A DNA stretch of 25,067 nt from Candidatus Woesebacteria bacterium. Lineage in GTDB: Bacteria; Patescibacteriota; Microgenomatia; UBA8517; UBA10165. The notes beneath the pieces are model-generated. The model was not told the DNA's origin and ran no database searches. It saw only the letters and a list, made by a program, of their open reading frames with translations. Made by a program: the position numbers and the translations under genes. The DNA lies in assembly GCA_002686465.1 (NCBI GenBank), contig NZCP01000014.1, positions 1-25,067 on the forward strand, written 5' to 3'. Positions 1 to 8,022 of this stretch are shown here, one piece after another (the first letter of the stretch is position 1; each line of letters begins with the position of its first letter).

Positions 1-913
1 AGCAAGCAACAATATGCCACTTTACAAGTGGGTTAATAGTCTTGCGCAGAGTATTAGTAGTATAGATGCAGCCCAAACCCTTCGGATTCCTGCTCCCATG
101 TTCAATATGATAAATGGTGGGCTTCACGCTTCTGGCAATCTTGATTTTCAGGAGTTTTTAATTGTTCCTGCTACTTCAAAGCCGTACTCAGAGGCTCTTC
201 GAAGCGGTGCTGAGGTTTACCATATGCTTGAGGAATCTTTATCAAAGCGTGGTGCAATTCACTCAGTTGGAGATGAGGGTGGTTTTGCTCCCAATCTTTT
301 TACTAACGCCGATGCTCTAGCTATTAGTGTTGAGGCTGCAAACACCGGAGGATACCAGATTGGTCAAGACTTTTTCTTGGGGTTGGATGTAGCTGCGAAC
401 AACTTGTTTCGAGATGGTTCTTATTCAGTAAAGGATCAATCGGACGCGATGAACAGTGCTAGTTTCGCGTCTTTCTATGAAGGTTTGGCTAAGGAGTACA
501 GATTAACCTATTTAGAAGATCCTCTTGGGGAAGATGATTGGGATGGATGGATTGGGTTAACTGCTAAACTTGGGGGAAAGCTTTTGGTTGCAGGAGATGA
601 TCTTTTAGCAACAAACCCAGAAAGAATTAAGCAAGCTATTGAGAAAAAAGCGTGCAATGCGATATTAGTTAAACCCAGCCAAATAGGGACAGTTACCGAA
701 ACGCTTCAGGTTATAAAACAGGTAAGAGCGGCTGGCTGGAAGGTAATTGTTTCTCAGCTGTCCCGTGAGACTAATGATTGGTTTATTGCCGATTTTGCAG
801 TAGGAGTTAAAGCAGATTATGTTAAATTTGGCGCACCAGCAAGAGGAGAACGTGTTGCGAAATATAACCGATTATCTTCAATTGAAACCGAGCTTGCGCA
901 ACAGACCCAATAA
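1..913 (+). CDS. eno: Enolase, 5'-truncated by window edge
   Basis: Phosphopyruvate hydratase of glycolysis, interconverting 2-phosphoglycerate and phosphoenolpyruvate in the cytoplasm. The frame is open to base 2, so the N-terminal part lies outside the window and the ATG at 14 is internal. Family motifs appear in order: INGGLHA, FQEF, GDEGGFAPN, GLDVAANN, LEDPLGEDDWDGW, VAGDDLLATN and LVKPSQIGT. They supply the Mg-binding acidic residues and the first catalytic lysine, and the second lysine is in VKFGAP. The odd point is the loop that is normally SHRSGE: here it is SQLSRE (bases 752-769), losing the usual His and Arg near the substrate phosphate. Family assignment is certain. Full catalytic competence is not. 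Confidence 0.96.
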   Translation, partial: ASNNMPLYKWVNSLAQSISSIDAAQTLRIPAPMFNMINGGLHASGNLDFQEFLIVPATSKPYSEALRSGAEVYHMLEESLSKRGAIHSVGDEGGFAPNLFTNADALAISVEAANTGGYQIGQDFFLGLDVAANNLFRDGSYSVKDQSDAMNSASFASFYEGLAKEYRLTYLEDPLGEDDWDGWIGLTAKLGGKLLVAGDDLLATNPERIKQAIEKKACNAILVKPSQIGTVTETLQVIKQVRAAGWKVIVSQLSRETNDWFIADFAVGVKADYVKFGAPARGERVAKYNRLSSIETELAQQTQ

Positions 914-947
914 GGACCTCAATAACGCTATAGTCTTGTTATAGGTT

Positions 948-976
948 TTGACTTTAGCCTTAAAAAGTGATAGGAT
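948..976 (+). promoter_or_regulatory. Promoter of the 685-residue gene, leaderless geometry
   Basis: TTGACT (948-953), a 17-base spacer and TAGGAT (971-976). The ATG at 983 follows after 6 bases, so transcription is expected to begin at or within a base of the start codon. No ribosome-binding site is present. Confidence 0.7.
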
Positions 977-982
977 TCGGTC

Positions 983-3040
983 ATGATTGCAGCAGCTGAG
1001 CGAGAAAGATTTCCAGAGGTTGGAAATCTGCTTCGGGTCGACCCTTCAGATTTGATGCGAGACAATCCCGCAGCCCTTATTGTGAATAGAGAGTCGTATG
1101 AAAGAATGAAGGCACATTTTGCATTTGATAAATTCGATCCTCCCCAAGTAGTTTGGGTAACAACTTATTCCTCAGAGCAGCATAAGGAAGTAAAGAAACT
1201 GTTTGTTGTTGACGGCTTGACCAGAACAAAGTATGTAAACGATCATAGGAATCAGGCATTCGAGAGTCCTTCATTTGATTTTAGTTCCATTCCGGTTAGG
1301 GATGTCACTGTTTCTGAACTGAAAAACCCACGTATAGTTCCACAAAGCCGCGGATCAAACCAAAAAGCATTATCAATGGAACAATATTTAAGAATTGTTG
1401 TTCCTCCAACAATTGTTCATTCTGAAATTGCGCCAGACAGGATTGCTGCACACATTATTAATGCATGGCAAAACATAGTGGGTGGAGATATCTCTGAAAG
1501 ATTTTCCGGTACGGCTGCACTGACTTTAATCGCGAATGAAACCATTCCAACCGCCACAGACCACCTGTTTCGTAAGTCCTTAGAAAAGCAGCCAGTTTTG
1601 ATAGTAGGTGAAACAAAAGAAGAGCGTGATAGGGTTCAGAAGGCACTAAGAACGATGGCATCAATCATTCGTGAATCTAAACTAGTGGAGCAACATGTAG
1701 CTCGAGCAGCATTTACCCTTGTAGGGTCAGCTTCTGAGGTAATTGGAGGAGAACTTGAAGCAGGACGCCAAATTTATGGAATGTTGCATACGGACAAAGT
1801 CGATCGAAAACTAATGAGAGAAAGATTGCAACCTCTGGAGGCAGAAGAAAAACGCAGAGAACTTGGCGAGGTGATGCTAGCTTCTTTTAGAAGATTCTCT
1901 CGTGATTATCGACAAGGACAAGTCGTTCTTGAGAGTCTCACACGGGTACTCCATGATTCAGACTTGAATCTTCAGCAAACATTTAATATTTTTAAATCGA
2001 GTTCTCCAGGTGAAGAACATGTTAGGTTTAGGGAAGAAATTAACCGGAACAGACTGGAAAAGAAATATCAAGACGAGATGGGACGATCAAACCTGACTGA
2101 TGTTGAGATATCTCTGATAGACAACATAGGAAGGGAAACACATCCACCAACATTGATCGGTCTTATATCGCATGCTCACGCTATCCGCAGTGCACAAAAT
2201 GTTTTGAACCAAGCGAAGGGTTGGGAAACTAAGTTGTTCAACGACTCCGATGATTTTCTTAGACGAGGTGCTAATCGAGAGACTGTACGGGAAGCAATAA
2301 AGGCCTTGCAGATCAAGCAGGACGACCTCCTCAGTTCTGATTCTGCTACAATCCTTAAAACCCGAACGAGGGCACTACTTGATTTTGTTGGAGAAGTTGA
2401 CCGAAGGGTTGCAACACAAATTCTTACTCATCAGGTGGGTAGGATAGTGGACCAGGCATATGGAGATGAACTAAGAGAGGGTTATGGGCCGACTATTAGA
2501 TCGCAAATGATAAATCAAATAATACATGATGGGGATTTTAATGCTACCAATGACAGAGAGGTAAAACAATGGATTCGAAATTTTACGAGTCTTGACAGTG
2601 ACCTACAAAATGGAGTCTTACGAAATGATATGAAGTTGTCTCTGGCTGTAAGACGACAAGCCGATAGGCAAAAACAACCGGTAGAACAGGTTGTAAGACG
2701 AGTATCTTCTGATCAAGGCGTAACTAGACCTTCACAAAACGTGGTGGATTTCACCCAAGATCGGGTGGATCGAACCAGGCAGGAGGCTGGTAATCAACAA
2801 CTTGTTGAGATTGTATCGCGCCTGGACCAGATCCTAGACGAATTAAAAGAGGTTGATATTAATCCTCACGAAATTAACCCCAGCCATCGGCGAGTTCTTG
2901 GCAATCTAGTTAGTGAGATTACCAAATTACTGTATGGCATATCTATTTCGCCCGAAAATTACTCCAAATTACGGCAGGATAATACTAATCTTCATCAACG
3001 GATAGTAGAAATGCGACAGGAGTTAATGAGAGACAGATAA
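983..3040 (+). CDS. Unknown 685-residue protein with possible ParB-like N-terminal domain
   Basis: I do not recognise the full-length family. Residues about 54-110 resemble the ParB/sulfiredoxin fold: a strand (PPQVVWVTTY), then FVVDGLTRTKYV at 74-85 in the place of the ParB 'DGxHR' box, then IPVRDVTV. The match is by pattern only, and the box is DGLTR rather than the canonical form. The remaining ~570 residues are soluble, charged and mainly helical, with no visible membrane segment, signal peptide or Walker motif. The extreme C-terminus (about 655-685) looks coiled-coil. The start is fixed by a promoter ending 6 bases upstream. The next gene begins 45 bases downstream on the same strand and encodes a LAGLIDADG-like, HTH-containing protein, so the two may form a DNA-associated pair. 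Function unknown. Confidence 0.75.
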   Translation: MIAAAERERFPEVGNLLRVDPSDLMRDNPAALIVNRESYERMKAHFAFDKFDPPQVVWVTTYSSEQHKEVKKLFVVDGLTRTKYVNDHRNQAFESPSFDFSSIPVRDVTVSELKNPRIVPQSRGSNQKALSMEQYLRIVVPPTIVHSEIAPDRIAAHIINAWQNIVGGDISERFSGTAALTLIANETIPTATDHLFRKSLEKQPVLIVGETKEERDRVQKALRTMASIIRESKLVEQHVARAAFTLVGSASEVIGGELEAGRQIYGMLHTDKVDRKLMRERLQPLEAEEKRRELGEVMLASFRRFSRDYRQGQVVLESLTRVLHDSDLNLQQTFNIFKSSSPGEEHVRFREEINRNRLEKKYQDEMGRSNLTDVEISLIDNIGRETHPPTLIGLISHAHAIRSAQNVLNQAKGWETKLFNDSDDFLRRGANRETVREAIKALQIKQDDLLSSDSATILKTRTRALLDFVGEVDRRVATQILTHQVGRIVDQAYGDELREGYGPTIRSQMINQIIHDGDFNATNDREVKQWIRNFTSLDSDLQNGVLRNDMKLSLAVRRQADRQKQPVEQVVRRVSSDQGVTRPSQNVVDFTQDRVDRTRQEAGNQQLVEIVSRLDQILDELKEVDINPHEINPSHRRVLGNLVSEITKLLYGISISPENYSKLRQDNTNLHQRIVEMRQELMRDR

Positions 3041-3085
3041 AATACCTGGTTTGCCAATATCCCAATTACTATAGAAAGTGATTTT

Positions 3086-4288
3086 ATGCCACATACTCCA
3101 GAGAGACCCCAACGTCTAGCTAACTTTGTCCGGGGGGAGGCTGAAAAATTCAGAAGCGGGGAAATAGATAGTTTTCACTCCTCTAAGGAATTAGCGGAAA
3201 TGTTTGGATACAGCGATTATACAGGAGTCAACTACGTGCTTCGTAAAGCAGGTGTATCTCTACCGGTTTCAGTACAAAGAGAGAGATTGTTAAACCATGT
3301 GCAATCTGAAATTGGACTGCTTCAAACTGGTCAAATTGATAGATTGACCTCTATGGCACAACTAGGTATTGAATTTGGGTATGCTGAGAATACCATCCAT
3401 CGATACTTGAGGGACGCCAATCTCTTGGAGGAAAGAAAGACTGCAAGGTTGGAATCCAAAATCAGAATACCCCCTTCTTATAATCTTGCTTGGATGATTG
3501 GAGTTTTGGCATGTGGATGCACGGTTAGAGACAATGGTTTAATGGAGTTAGCAAGCAAAGACAGACCTCTTTTATTGGCTTTTAAATCACGCGGCGAGGA
3601 CGTTTTTAAAAAAAATGCTACTCGGCAAAACAAAAATTCACTTCCAGGATATCAAACAATGAGGTTTGGTAGTAAGAAAATAGTAGGTTTTCTGGGTGAG
3701 TTAGGGAGAGAGGGGTGGACTGAAACTGTAAGGGATAGACATGATTGGATTTTAAAAAACGACAGTTATGTTTGGGGTTTCCTGGAAGGAGTCTTTGAAA
3801 CGAGAGGTTGGTGCAGCATTAACTCGAGGGTTATCGGATTGACCACAACCTACCAGAATGTTGCAAATTTTTTGGCCGAGCTGCTAGTCAAATCTGGAAT
3901 TGAGCACCCTGATTTTCAGCATCACGGAGCAATGAGAGAGGGGATTATTGGGGTTAGGTTACAGAGGCTTAATGATTTGCGCCGATTCGCAGAAAATGTC
4001 CATTCGGTCGTGCCTGAAAAAGAAGAAAGACTAGAGCAATGTAGACGTCTAGTATCAAGGAGGGGCTATCATGCGATCTATACCGACCAGGAAATTATTG
4101 ATGACTGGAAGTTTGCAACTGAGTTACTGGGGCGTAGTCTAACCACTACAGAATATAAAAGATTGGATAGAGAAGGGAAGGTACAATGTGGACTTGTGAC
4201 TCTCTGCAAAAGATTTGGTAGTGGGAGTTTTCCTAAGGCACGAGAAAACCTTAATAGGATTGCTACGGGGGAAGAAGAGGCCGAGTAA
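3086..4288 (+). CDS. Degenerate LAGLIDADG-like protein with duplicated HTH-like repeats
   Basis: Three parts are visible. Residues 12-56 and 69-115 are two related repeats, each a charged helix plus an HTH-like unit (SSKELAEMFGYSDYTGVNYVLRKAG; SMAQLGIEFGYAENTIHRYLRDA). Residues 133-310 fit a two-motif LAGLIDADG fold: motif 1 is LAWMIGVLACGC and motif 2 is FLEGVFETRGW. In both, the position of the catalytic Asp is not acidic (Gly144 and Arg240), so nuclease activity is doubtful. Residues 343-390 (GRSLTTTEY...CKRFGSGSFPKA) resemble the repeat often found beside homing endonucleases. No intein or intron is evident; the gene is free-standing. A DNA-binding regulator derived from a homing endonuclease is the best inference. 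The 3' end overlaps rsmI tail-to-tail by 26 bases. Confidence 0.75.
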   Translation: MPHTPERPQRLANFVRGEAEKFRSGEIDSFHSSKELAEMFGYSDYTGVNYVLRKAGVSLPVSVQRERLLNHVQSEIGLLQTGQIDRLTSMAQLGIEFGYAENTIHRYLRDANLLEERKTARLESKIRIPPSYNLAWMIGVLACGCTVRDNGLMELASKDRPLLLAFKSRGEDVFKKNATRQNKNSLPGYQTMRFGSKKIVGFLGELGREGWTETVRDRHDWILKNDSYVWGFLEGVFETRGWCSINSRVIGLTTTYQNVANFLAELLVKSGIEHPDFQHHGAMREGIIGVRLQRLNDLRRFAENVHSVVPEKEERLEQCRRLVSRRGYHAIYTDQEIIDDWKFATELLGRSLTTTEYKRLDREGKVQCGLVTLCKRFGSGSFPKARENLNRIATGEEEAE

Positions 4289-4952
4289 AATCGAAAAGGA
4301 TAACAAACTCCCCTTTAGGTTTTGTTTTTGTGAAGTGATCAATTGACCTAGACACCTTTTCGCGCCGTACCTCTTCATGTATTTTGGTTAACTCGCGAGC
4401 TGCAGCTATGTCTATATCACCAAATACTTCTTTAATTAATTGAAGCGTCTTAACAACTCGATATGGGCTCTCGTAGAGAATAATGGTGCCTTGAGATGGT
4501 CTCAGCTCCTCTAAAGTCTTTCTTGCCTTACCTTCTTTCTTTGGTAAGAAACCTAAGAAAGTAAATTTATCCGGTGGCAGACCAGAGACAGTTAATGCCA
4601 CGATTGCAGCAGTGGGTCCTGGTATAGCTTCAACTTGGATACCACTTTGAATAGTCTCACGAACAAGTTTATATCCTGGATCTGAGACGAGCGGTGTCCC
4701 AGACTCGGAGACAAGCACAATATCTTTTCCAGCTTTTAAGAGATCTATAGCTTCCGGAATTCTTTTTTCCTCGTTTCCATCAAAGAATGAGATGAGTTTT
4801 TTGTTTTGAATATCATAGTGTTTAAGTAAATTTTGTGTCGAACGCGTATCTTCGGCCAAAATAGTGTCCGCTTTGCCTAAAGTACGAATTGCTCGAAATG
4901 TAATGTCCTCTAGGTTCCCGATTGGTGTTGAAATAATATATAACTTCGACAT
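4263..4952 (-). CDS. rsmI: 16S rRNA (cytidine-1402-2'-O)-methyltransferase
   Basis: SAM-dependent tetrapyrrole-methylase-fold enzyme that 2'-O-methylates C1402 in the ribosomal P site. Diagnostic motifs are LYIISTPIGNLEDIT at the N-terminus, AEDTRSTQNLLKHY, LVSESGTPLVSDPGY, EAIPGPTAAIVAL, GFLPKK and ILYESPYRV, ending with KGEFVILF. At 229 residues it is shorter than the E. coli enzyme (about 286) and stops right after the catalytic domain, so the C-terminal helical/HTH extension is missing. Its last 26 bases overlap the end of the LAGLIDADG-like gene on the opposite strand. A candidate -10 (TACAAT, 4972-4977) lies 19 bases upstream of the ATG, which is divergent from and close to the dedA promoter. 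Confidence 0.95.
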   Translation of the reverse strand: MSKLYIISTPIGNLEDITFRAIRTLGKADTILAEDTRSTQNLLKHYDIQNKKLISFFDGNEEKRIPEAIDLLKAGKDIVLVSESGTPLVSDPGYKLVRETIQSGIQVEAIPGPTAAIVALTVSGLPPDKFTFLGFLPKKEGKARKTLEELRPSQGTIILYESPYRVVKTLQLIKEVFGDIDIAAARELTKIHEEVRREKVSRSIDHFTKTKPKGEFVILFDFTRPLLPP

Positions 4953-4958
4953 TGCTGT

Positions 4959-4986
4959 TTGCTGTGTGCATATTGTACACTAGATT
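4959..4986 (+). promoter_or_regulatory. Promoter of dedA-Nramp operon
   Basis: TTGCTG (4959-4964), a 16-base spacer and TAGATT (4981-4986), then 8 bases to the ATG at 4995. It is divergent from rsmI, whose candidate -10 lies at 4972-4977 on the other strand within this spacer. Confidence 0.5.
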
Positions 4987-4994
4987 GAATACGC

Positions 4995-5633
4995 ATGGAG
5001 ATTCTTCATTTTTTATCCGAATTTGTCCAAAGTTTTGTCTCTAGTCCTTATGCATCCGGGTTTCTATTTTTGGTTGCTTTTATAGAAGCGTCATTTTTTC
5101 CAATACCACCGGATACCTTGCTCATACCCCTCTCCATTGCTAATCCCACCAAAGCTCTTTTTTATGCCCTTATTGCCACACTTGCTTCGACCACAGGGGG
5201 TATTTTTGGTTATTGGCTAGGACTAAAAGGTGGTAGGCCGGTTCTCAATCGCTTTGTAAATGCGGAAAAAATGAAAGTGGTGAAACATTACTACAATCGA
5301 TATGATATTTGGGCAATTGGACTTGCAGCATTCACACCGGTTCCATACAAAGTTTTTACAATTTCTGCCGGTGTATTTGGTATTGATTTTAAACGTTTTC
5401 TTTTGGCTTCCTTAATAGGACGTGGGGCTCGTTTCTTTTTAGTTGGAACTCTTATTTTTATTTTTGGGACAGCAATTCAAAAATTTTTAGATCAATATCT
5501 TGAATTAGTAGTTATCGGATTTACGGTACTCCTAGTTGGTGGATTTTTTGCCTTTAGGTTTTTTGGAAAACGTGCTATGAAAAAATCGACAGAGGTACAA
5601 GAAGATGCAAAAATTTCGTCAAAAGGTCAGTAA
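4995..5633 (+). CDS. DedA/VTT-domain integral membrane protein (YqaA-like)
   Basis: Member of the SNARE-associated / VTT superfamily, whose bacterial members include undecaprenyl-phosphate and phospholipid scramblases or flippases. The substrate of this one is not evident. The 212 residues hold hydrophobic segments around 20-50, 56-76, 105-125, 130-160 and 168-192. Family hallmarks are EASFFPIPPDTLLIP, the glycine-rich GGIFGYWLGLKGG, FTPVPYKVFTISAGVFG and GRGARF. The C-terminal tail is hydrophilic. The stop overlaps the start of the transporter gene by 29 bases, so the two are translated from one message. The start is supported by a promoter 8 bases upstream. Confidence 0.88.
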   Translation: MEILHFLSEFVQSFVSSPYASGFLFLVAFIEASFFPIPPDTLLIPLSIANPTKALFYALIATLASTTGGIFGYWLGLKGGRPVLNRFVNAEKMKVVKHYYNRYDIWAIGLAAFTPVPYKVFTISAGVFGIDFKRFLLASLIGRGARFFLVGTLIFIFGTAIQKFLDQYLELVVIGFTVLLVGGFFAFRFFGKRAMKKSTEVQEDAKISSKGQ

Positions 5634-6867
5634 GTTTTTAAAGAAAATTGGACCTGGATTTATAACCGGTTCTTCTGACGATGACCCAGCTGGAATTGCG
5701 ATTTATTCGCAAGCTGGTGCACAAGTTGGTCATAAACTTCTTTGGACAGCCCCCTTTGCCTTTCCTTTTATGGTCACAATCCAGGAGATGTGTGCTCGGA
5801 TTGGAGCTGTTACCGGGCACGGTCTTGTTGGAACGATGCGAAGGCATTATCCAGCTATCTTTCTATGGCTTGTTGCAGGTGCAGTCTTTGTTGCCAACAC
5901 TATCAATGTTGCCGCAGATCTTGCTGGTATGGCAGCAGCAACACAACTCCTTCTTCCGGTGAATGCCAATCTAATTGCTGGTTTTTATGCCCTTCTAATT
6001 ATTGCTCTATTTTTCTTTTTTAGCTACACTCGTGTAACAAGTGTTCTTAAATGGTTAACCCTCTCTCTTCTTGCCTATATTGCGACTACGTTCGTTGTCA
6101 AACAGGATTGGGAGGCAATAGTATTCCACACCCTTATTCCGCACATCTCCTTTAGTCGAGAATATTTACTTTTAATTACTGCTATTTTAGGAACGACGAT
6201 CTCTCCTTATCTTTTCTTCTGGCAAGCATCACAGGAGGCACAAGATCGTACTGAACAGGGGTTTGTTGACCATAGAAAGACTGTCCAGGAGGTTACAAAG
6301 ACAGACCTTAAGATGATACGCACAGATGTTGGCTTGGGAATGTTTTTCTCAAATCTTGTTATGTTCTTCATCATCGCAACCGCAGCCTCTACTCTTTTCC
6401 CAGCTGGAATACACACCATTAGGACCGCACAAGACGCAGCTTTAGCTCTGCGTCCTTTGGCTGGAGATACGGCTTTTATACTCTTTGCTTTAGGGTTGAT
6501 AGGGACTGGATTGTTAGCCATACCTATTCTGGCGGGTTCGGCAGCATATGCTTTCTCAGAACTTTTTGGGGTGGATAGCGGTTTTGGAAAATCCTTTGCC
6601 AAAACAAGAATTTTTTATCTCGTTATTCTTTTGTCAACCATAGGTGGATTTGCAATTAATATGTTTGGGATAGACCCATTCAGAGCGCTTTTCCTAACAG
6701 GAGTGATTTATGGTTTAATGTCCCCAATTCTTATCTTGGTAATATTGCACATAGCAAACAGCAAATCAATTATGGGCAAGCGTGTTAACGGTATTTGGTC
6801 AAACACGCTTGGAGTTGCAATATTTGTTATAATGAGCCTCGCCGTTCTAGGCGTACTTATACTCTAA
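5605..6867 (+). CDS. Nramp-related divalent metal transporter with altered metal site
   Basis: SLC11/NRAMP-family secondary transporter with about 11 hydrophobic segments over 420 residues. The N-terminus GPGFITGSSDDDPAGIAIYSQAGA corresponds to TM1, where the canonical metal-binding DPGN is DPAG (Asp27-Gly30). In TM6 the canonical MPH is SPY (Ser200-Tyr202, context TTISPYLFFWQ). Two usual ligands, Asn and the transition-metal-selecting Met, are therefore absent, so Mn/Fe uptake should not be assumed. A Mg or other hard-cation substrate is possible because Nramp-related Mg transporters also lack the Met. It begins inside the end of the dedA-family gene, and its stop overlaps the next ATG as TAATG. 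Confidence 0.88.
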   Translation: MQKFRQKVSKFLKKIGPGFITGSSDDDPAGIAIYSQAGAQVGHKLLWTAPFAFPFMVTIQEMCARIGAVTGHGLVGTMRRHYPAIFLWLVAGAVFVANTINVAADLAGMAAATQLLLPVNANLIAGFYALLIIALFFFFSYTRVTSVLKWLTLSLLAYIATTFVVKQDWEAIVFHTLIPHISFSREYLLLITAILGTTISPYLFFWQASQEAQDRTEQGFVDHRKTVQEVTKTDLKMIRTDVGLGMFFSNLVMFFIIATAASTLFPAGIHTIRTAQDAALALRPLAGDTAFILFALGLIGTGLLAIPILAGSAAYAFSELFGVDSGFGKSFAKTRIFYLVILLSTIGGFAINMFGIDPFRALFLTGVIYGLMSPILILVILHIANSKSIMGKRVNGIWSNTLGVAIFVIMSLAVLGVLIL

Positions 6868-7037
6868 TGCTTAAAGAATGTGTTGTTGGACAGGATGACG
6901 AAGTATCTAGCGCTGCTAGAGAACTTGATAGTGTGTTGTCGCGTATAGCTGATCTTAAGAGGGCAATTAAAAAAGATGGTTCTGGAGCACATATTCCATG
7001 GCTAGGGTCAGGACGTCAGCTGTTTAGAGGTTTGTAG
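6867..7037 (+). CDS. Small 56-residue unknown protein, coupled to transporter gene
   Basis: The ATG shares its A with the stop of the transporter gene (TAATG), which implies translational coupling. The frame stays open upstream, but a start at 6867 is the natural choice. The protein is soluble, with a helical heptad-like stretch (about residues 8-35, ARELDSVLSRIADLKRAIKKD) and a basic tail. No known family is recognised. The last 22 bases overlap the 3' end of the VOC gene on the opposite strand. Coupling to a transporter suggests an accessory role, but this is inference. Confidence 0.55.
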   Translation: MLKECVVGQDDEVSSAARELDSVLSRIADLKRAIKKDGSGAHIPWLGSGRQLFRGL

Positions 7038-7399
7038 CAAACTATTTTATAGCCGTCGGGATCTTTTATAGCAAACTCACGATTTCCCCATTTCTGATCA
7101 GTGGGTGAGCTCGAAGGAGTTAAGTCTGCCTCCACTAAGTTTTGATGGCACTGGTCTACATCTTTGACTTCTATACACAGAAAGACTCCAGCTCCTTTTG
7201 GCTCTTTATTTGAGTCTTGGGTATATTTTACTTTACTCTGATCCGTACACTGGATGCGGAAATGGCCTAGTTGTGCAACGACCAGACTTGGACTTTGTAC
7301 AGAAATATCGAAATCTAATTTTCGATAAAACTCAGCACTTTTGTTGGGGTCTTTTACAAAGAGCAGGACGGAGTTCAGTTCCCGAAGTTGCTGACGCAT
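7016..7399 (-). CDS. VOC-superfamily (glyoxalase/bleomycin-resistance fold) protein
   Basis: Vicinal-oxygen-chelate fold protein of 127 residues, the usual single-domain length. It has two beta-alpha-beta modules: LNSVLLFVKDPNKSAEFYRKLDF at the N-terminus, and GVFLCIEVKDVDQCHQNLVEA followed by WGNREFAIKDPDGYKIVCY at the C-terminus. The DPDG-Y-hydrophobic ending is typical. Substrate cannot be named: the family includes glyoxalases, dioxygenases and antibiotic-binding proteins. Its ATG overlaps the lexA stop (TAATG on the minus strand), so it is co-translated with lexA, which may place it under damage control. Confidence 0.88.
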   Translation of the reverse strand: MRQQLRELNSVLLFVKDPNKSAEFYRKLDFDISVQSPSLVVAQLGHFRIQCTDQSKVKYTQDSNKEPKGAGVFLCIEVKDVDQCHQNLVEADLTPSSSPTDQKWGNREFAIKDPDGYKIVCYKPLNS

Positions 7400-8016
7400 T
7401 AATTATACCTTCTAATAATTCCTACAACTCTTCCTTGCACAGTTACGTTTTTGGCAAAGATCGGACTCATTGTACGGTTTGCTGGTTCAAGACGAATTCG
7501 AGTTGCTTCTTTGAAGTATTTTTTAAGTGTTGCAAGCCCATTATCAAGGAGTGCAACAATTGTGTCGCCGTTGTCGGCATAATCCTGCTGTTCGATGACA
7601 ACATAGTCGCTATCGTATATCCCATCCTCGATCATTGAATCACCCCGTACTTGTAAGACAAAAACACGCTTGCCGGACGAAACCATTCCAGGAGAAATAG
7701 AAAAAGTGGCGTTTGGATCGGTATATGGTTCTATTGGTGTTCCCGCAGCAATAAATCCAAGGATTGGCACTTCTAGTCCTTGGCTAGTTTGTGGTGAGGC
7801 CTCATCAGTTAAAGAGATGCCTCTTGAGGCGCCTTCTTTTTTCTCTATCAAACCTTTTCTTTCAAGTGCTTGGAGGTGTTCATGAACAGTTGCTAAAGAG
7901 GAAACGCCAAGGGATTTGGCAATTTGTTTCAGAGTAGGAGCAGACCCATTCATATCAATGTACTGTTTGAGGAAATCTAAAATTTGTCTTTGTCTTGTAT
8001 AAATTACTGGTGGCAT
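7399..8016 (-). CDS. lexA: LexA repressor / S24-family autoprotease
   Basis: SOS-response repressor of 205 residues. The N-terminal winged helix (YTRQRQILDFLKQYI...PTLKQIAKSLGVSSLATVHEHLQALERKGLI) binds DNA. The C-terminal S24 domain carries the Ala91-Gly92 cleavage bond (GFIAAGTPIEP), the nucleophile Ser127 (VRGDSMIEDGI) and the general base Lys165 (ATLKKYF). All elements for RecA-stimulated self-cleavage are present. The start at 8016 (MPPVIYTRQ) is preferred over the more upstream in-frame ATG at 8058, because it matches family length and sits 6 bases behind a strong promoter that the longer form would overlap. It diverges from uvrB and is coupled to the VOC gene. Confidence 0.95.
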   Translation of the reverse strand: MPPVIYTRQRQILDFLKQYIDMNGSAPTLKQIAKSLGVSSLATVHEHLQALERKGLIEKKEGASRGISLTDEASPQTSQGLEVPILGFIAAGTPIEPYTDPNATFSISPGMVSSGKRVFVLQVRGDSMIEDGIYDSDYVVIEQQDYADNGDTIVALLDNGLATLKKYFKEATRIRLEPANRTMSPIFAKNVTVQGRVVGIIRRYN

Positions 8017-8022
8017 ATAAAC

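Noticed and set aside
928..944. Weak hairpin CTATA-N7-TATAG after eno
   Set aside because: Only 5 A/T-rich pairs and it adjoins the downstream promoter; not convincing as a terminator.
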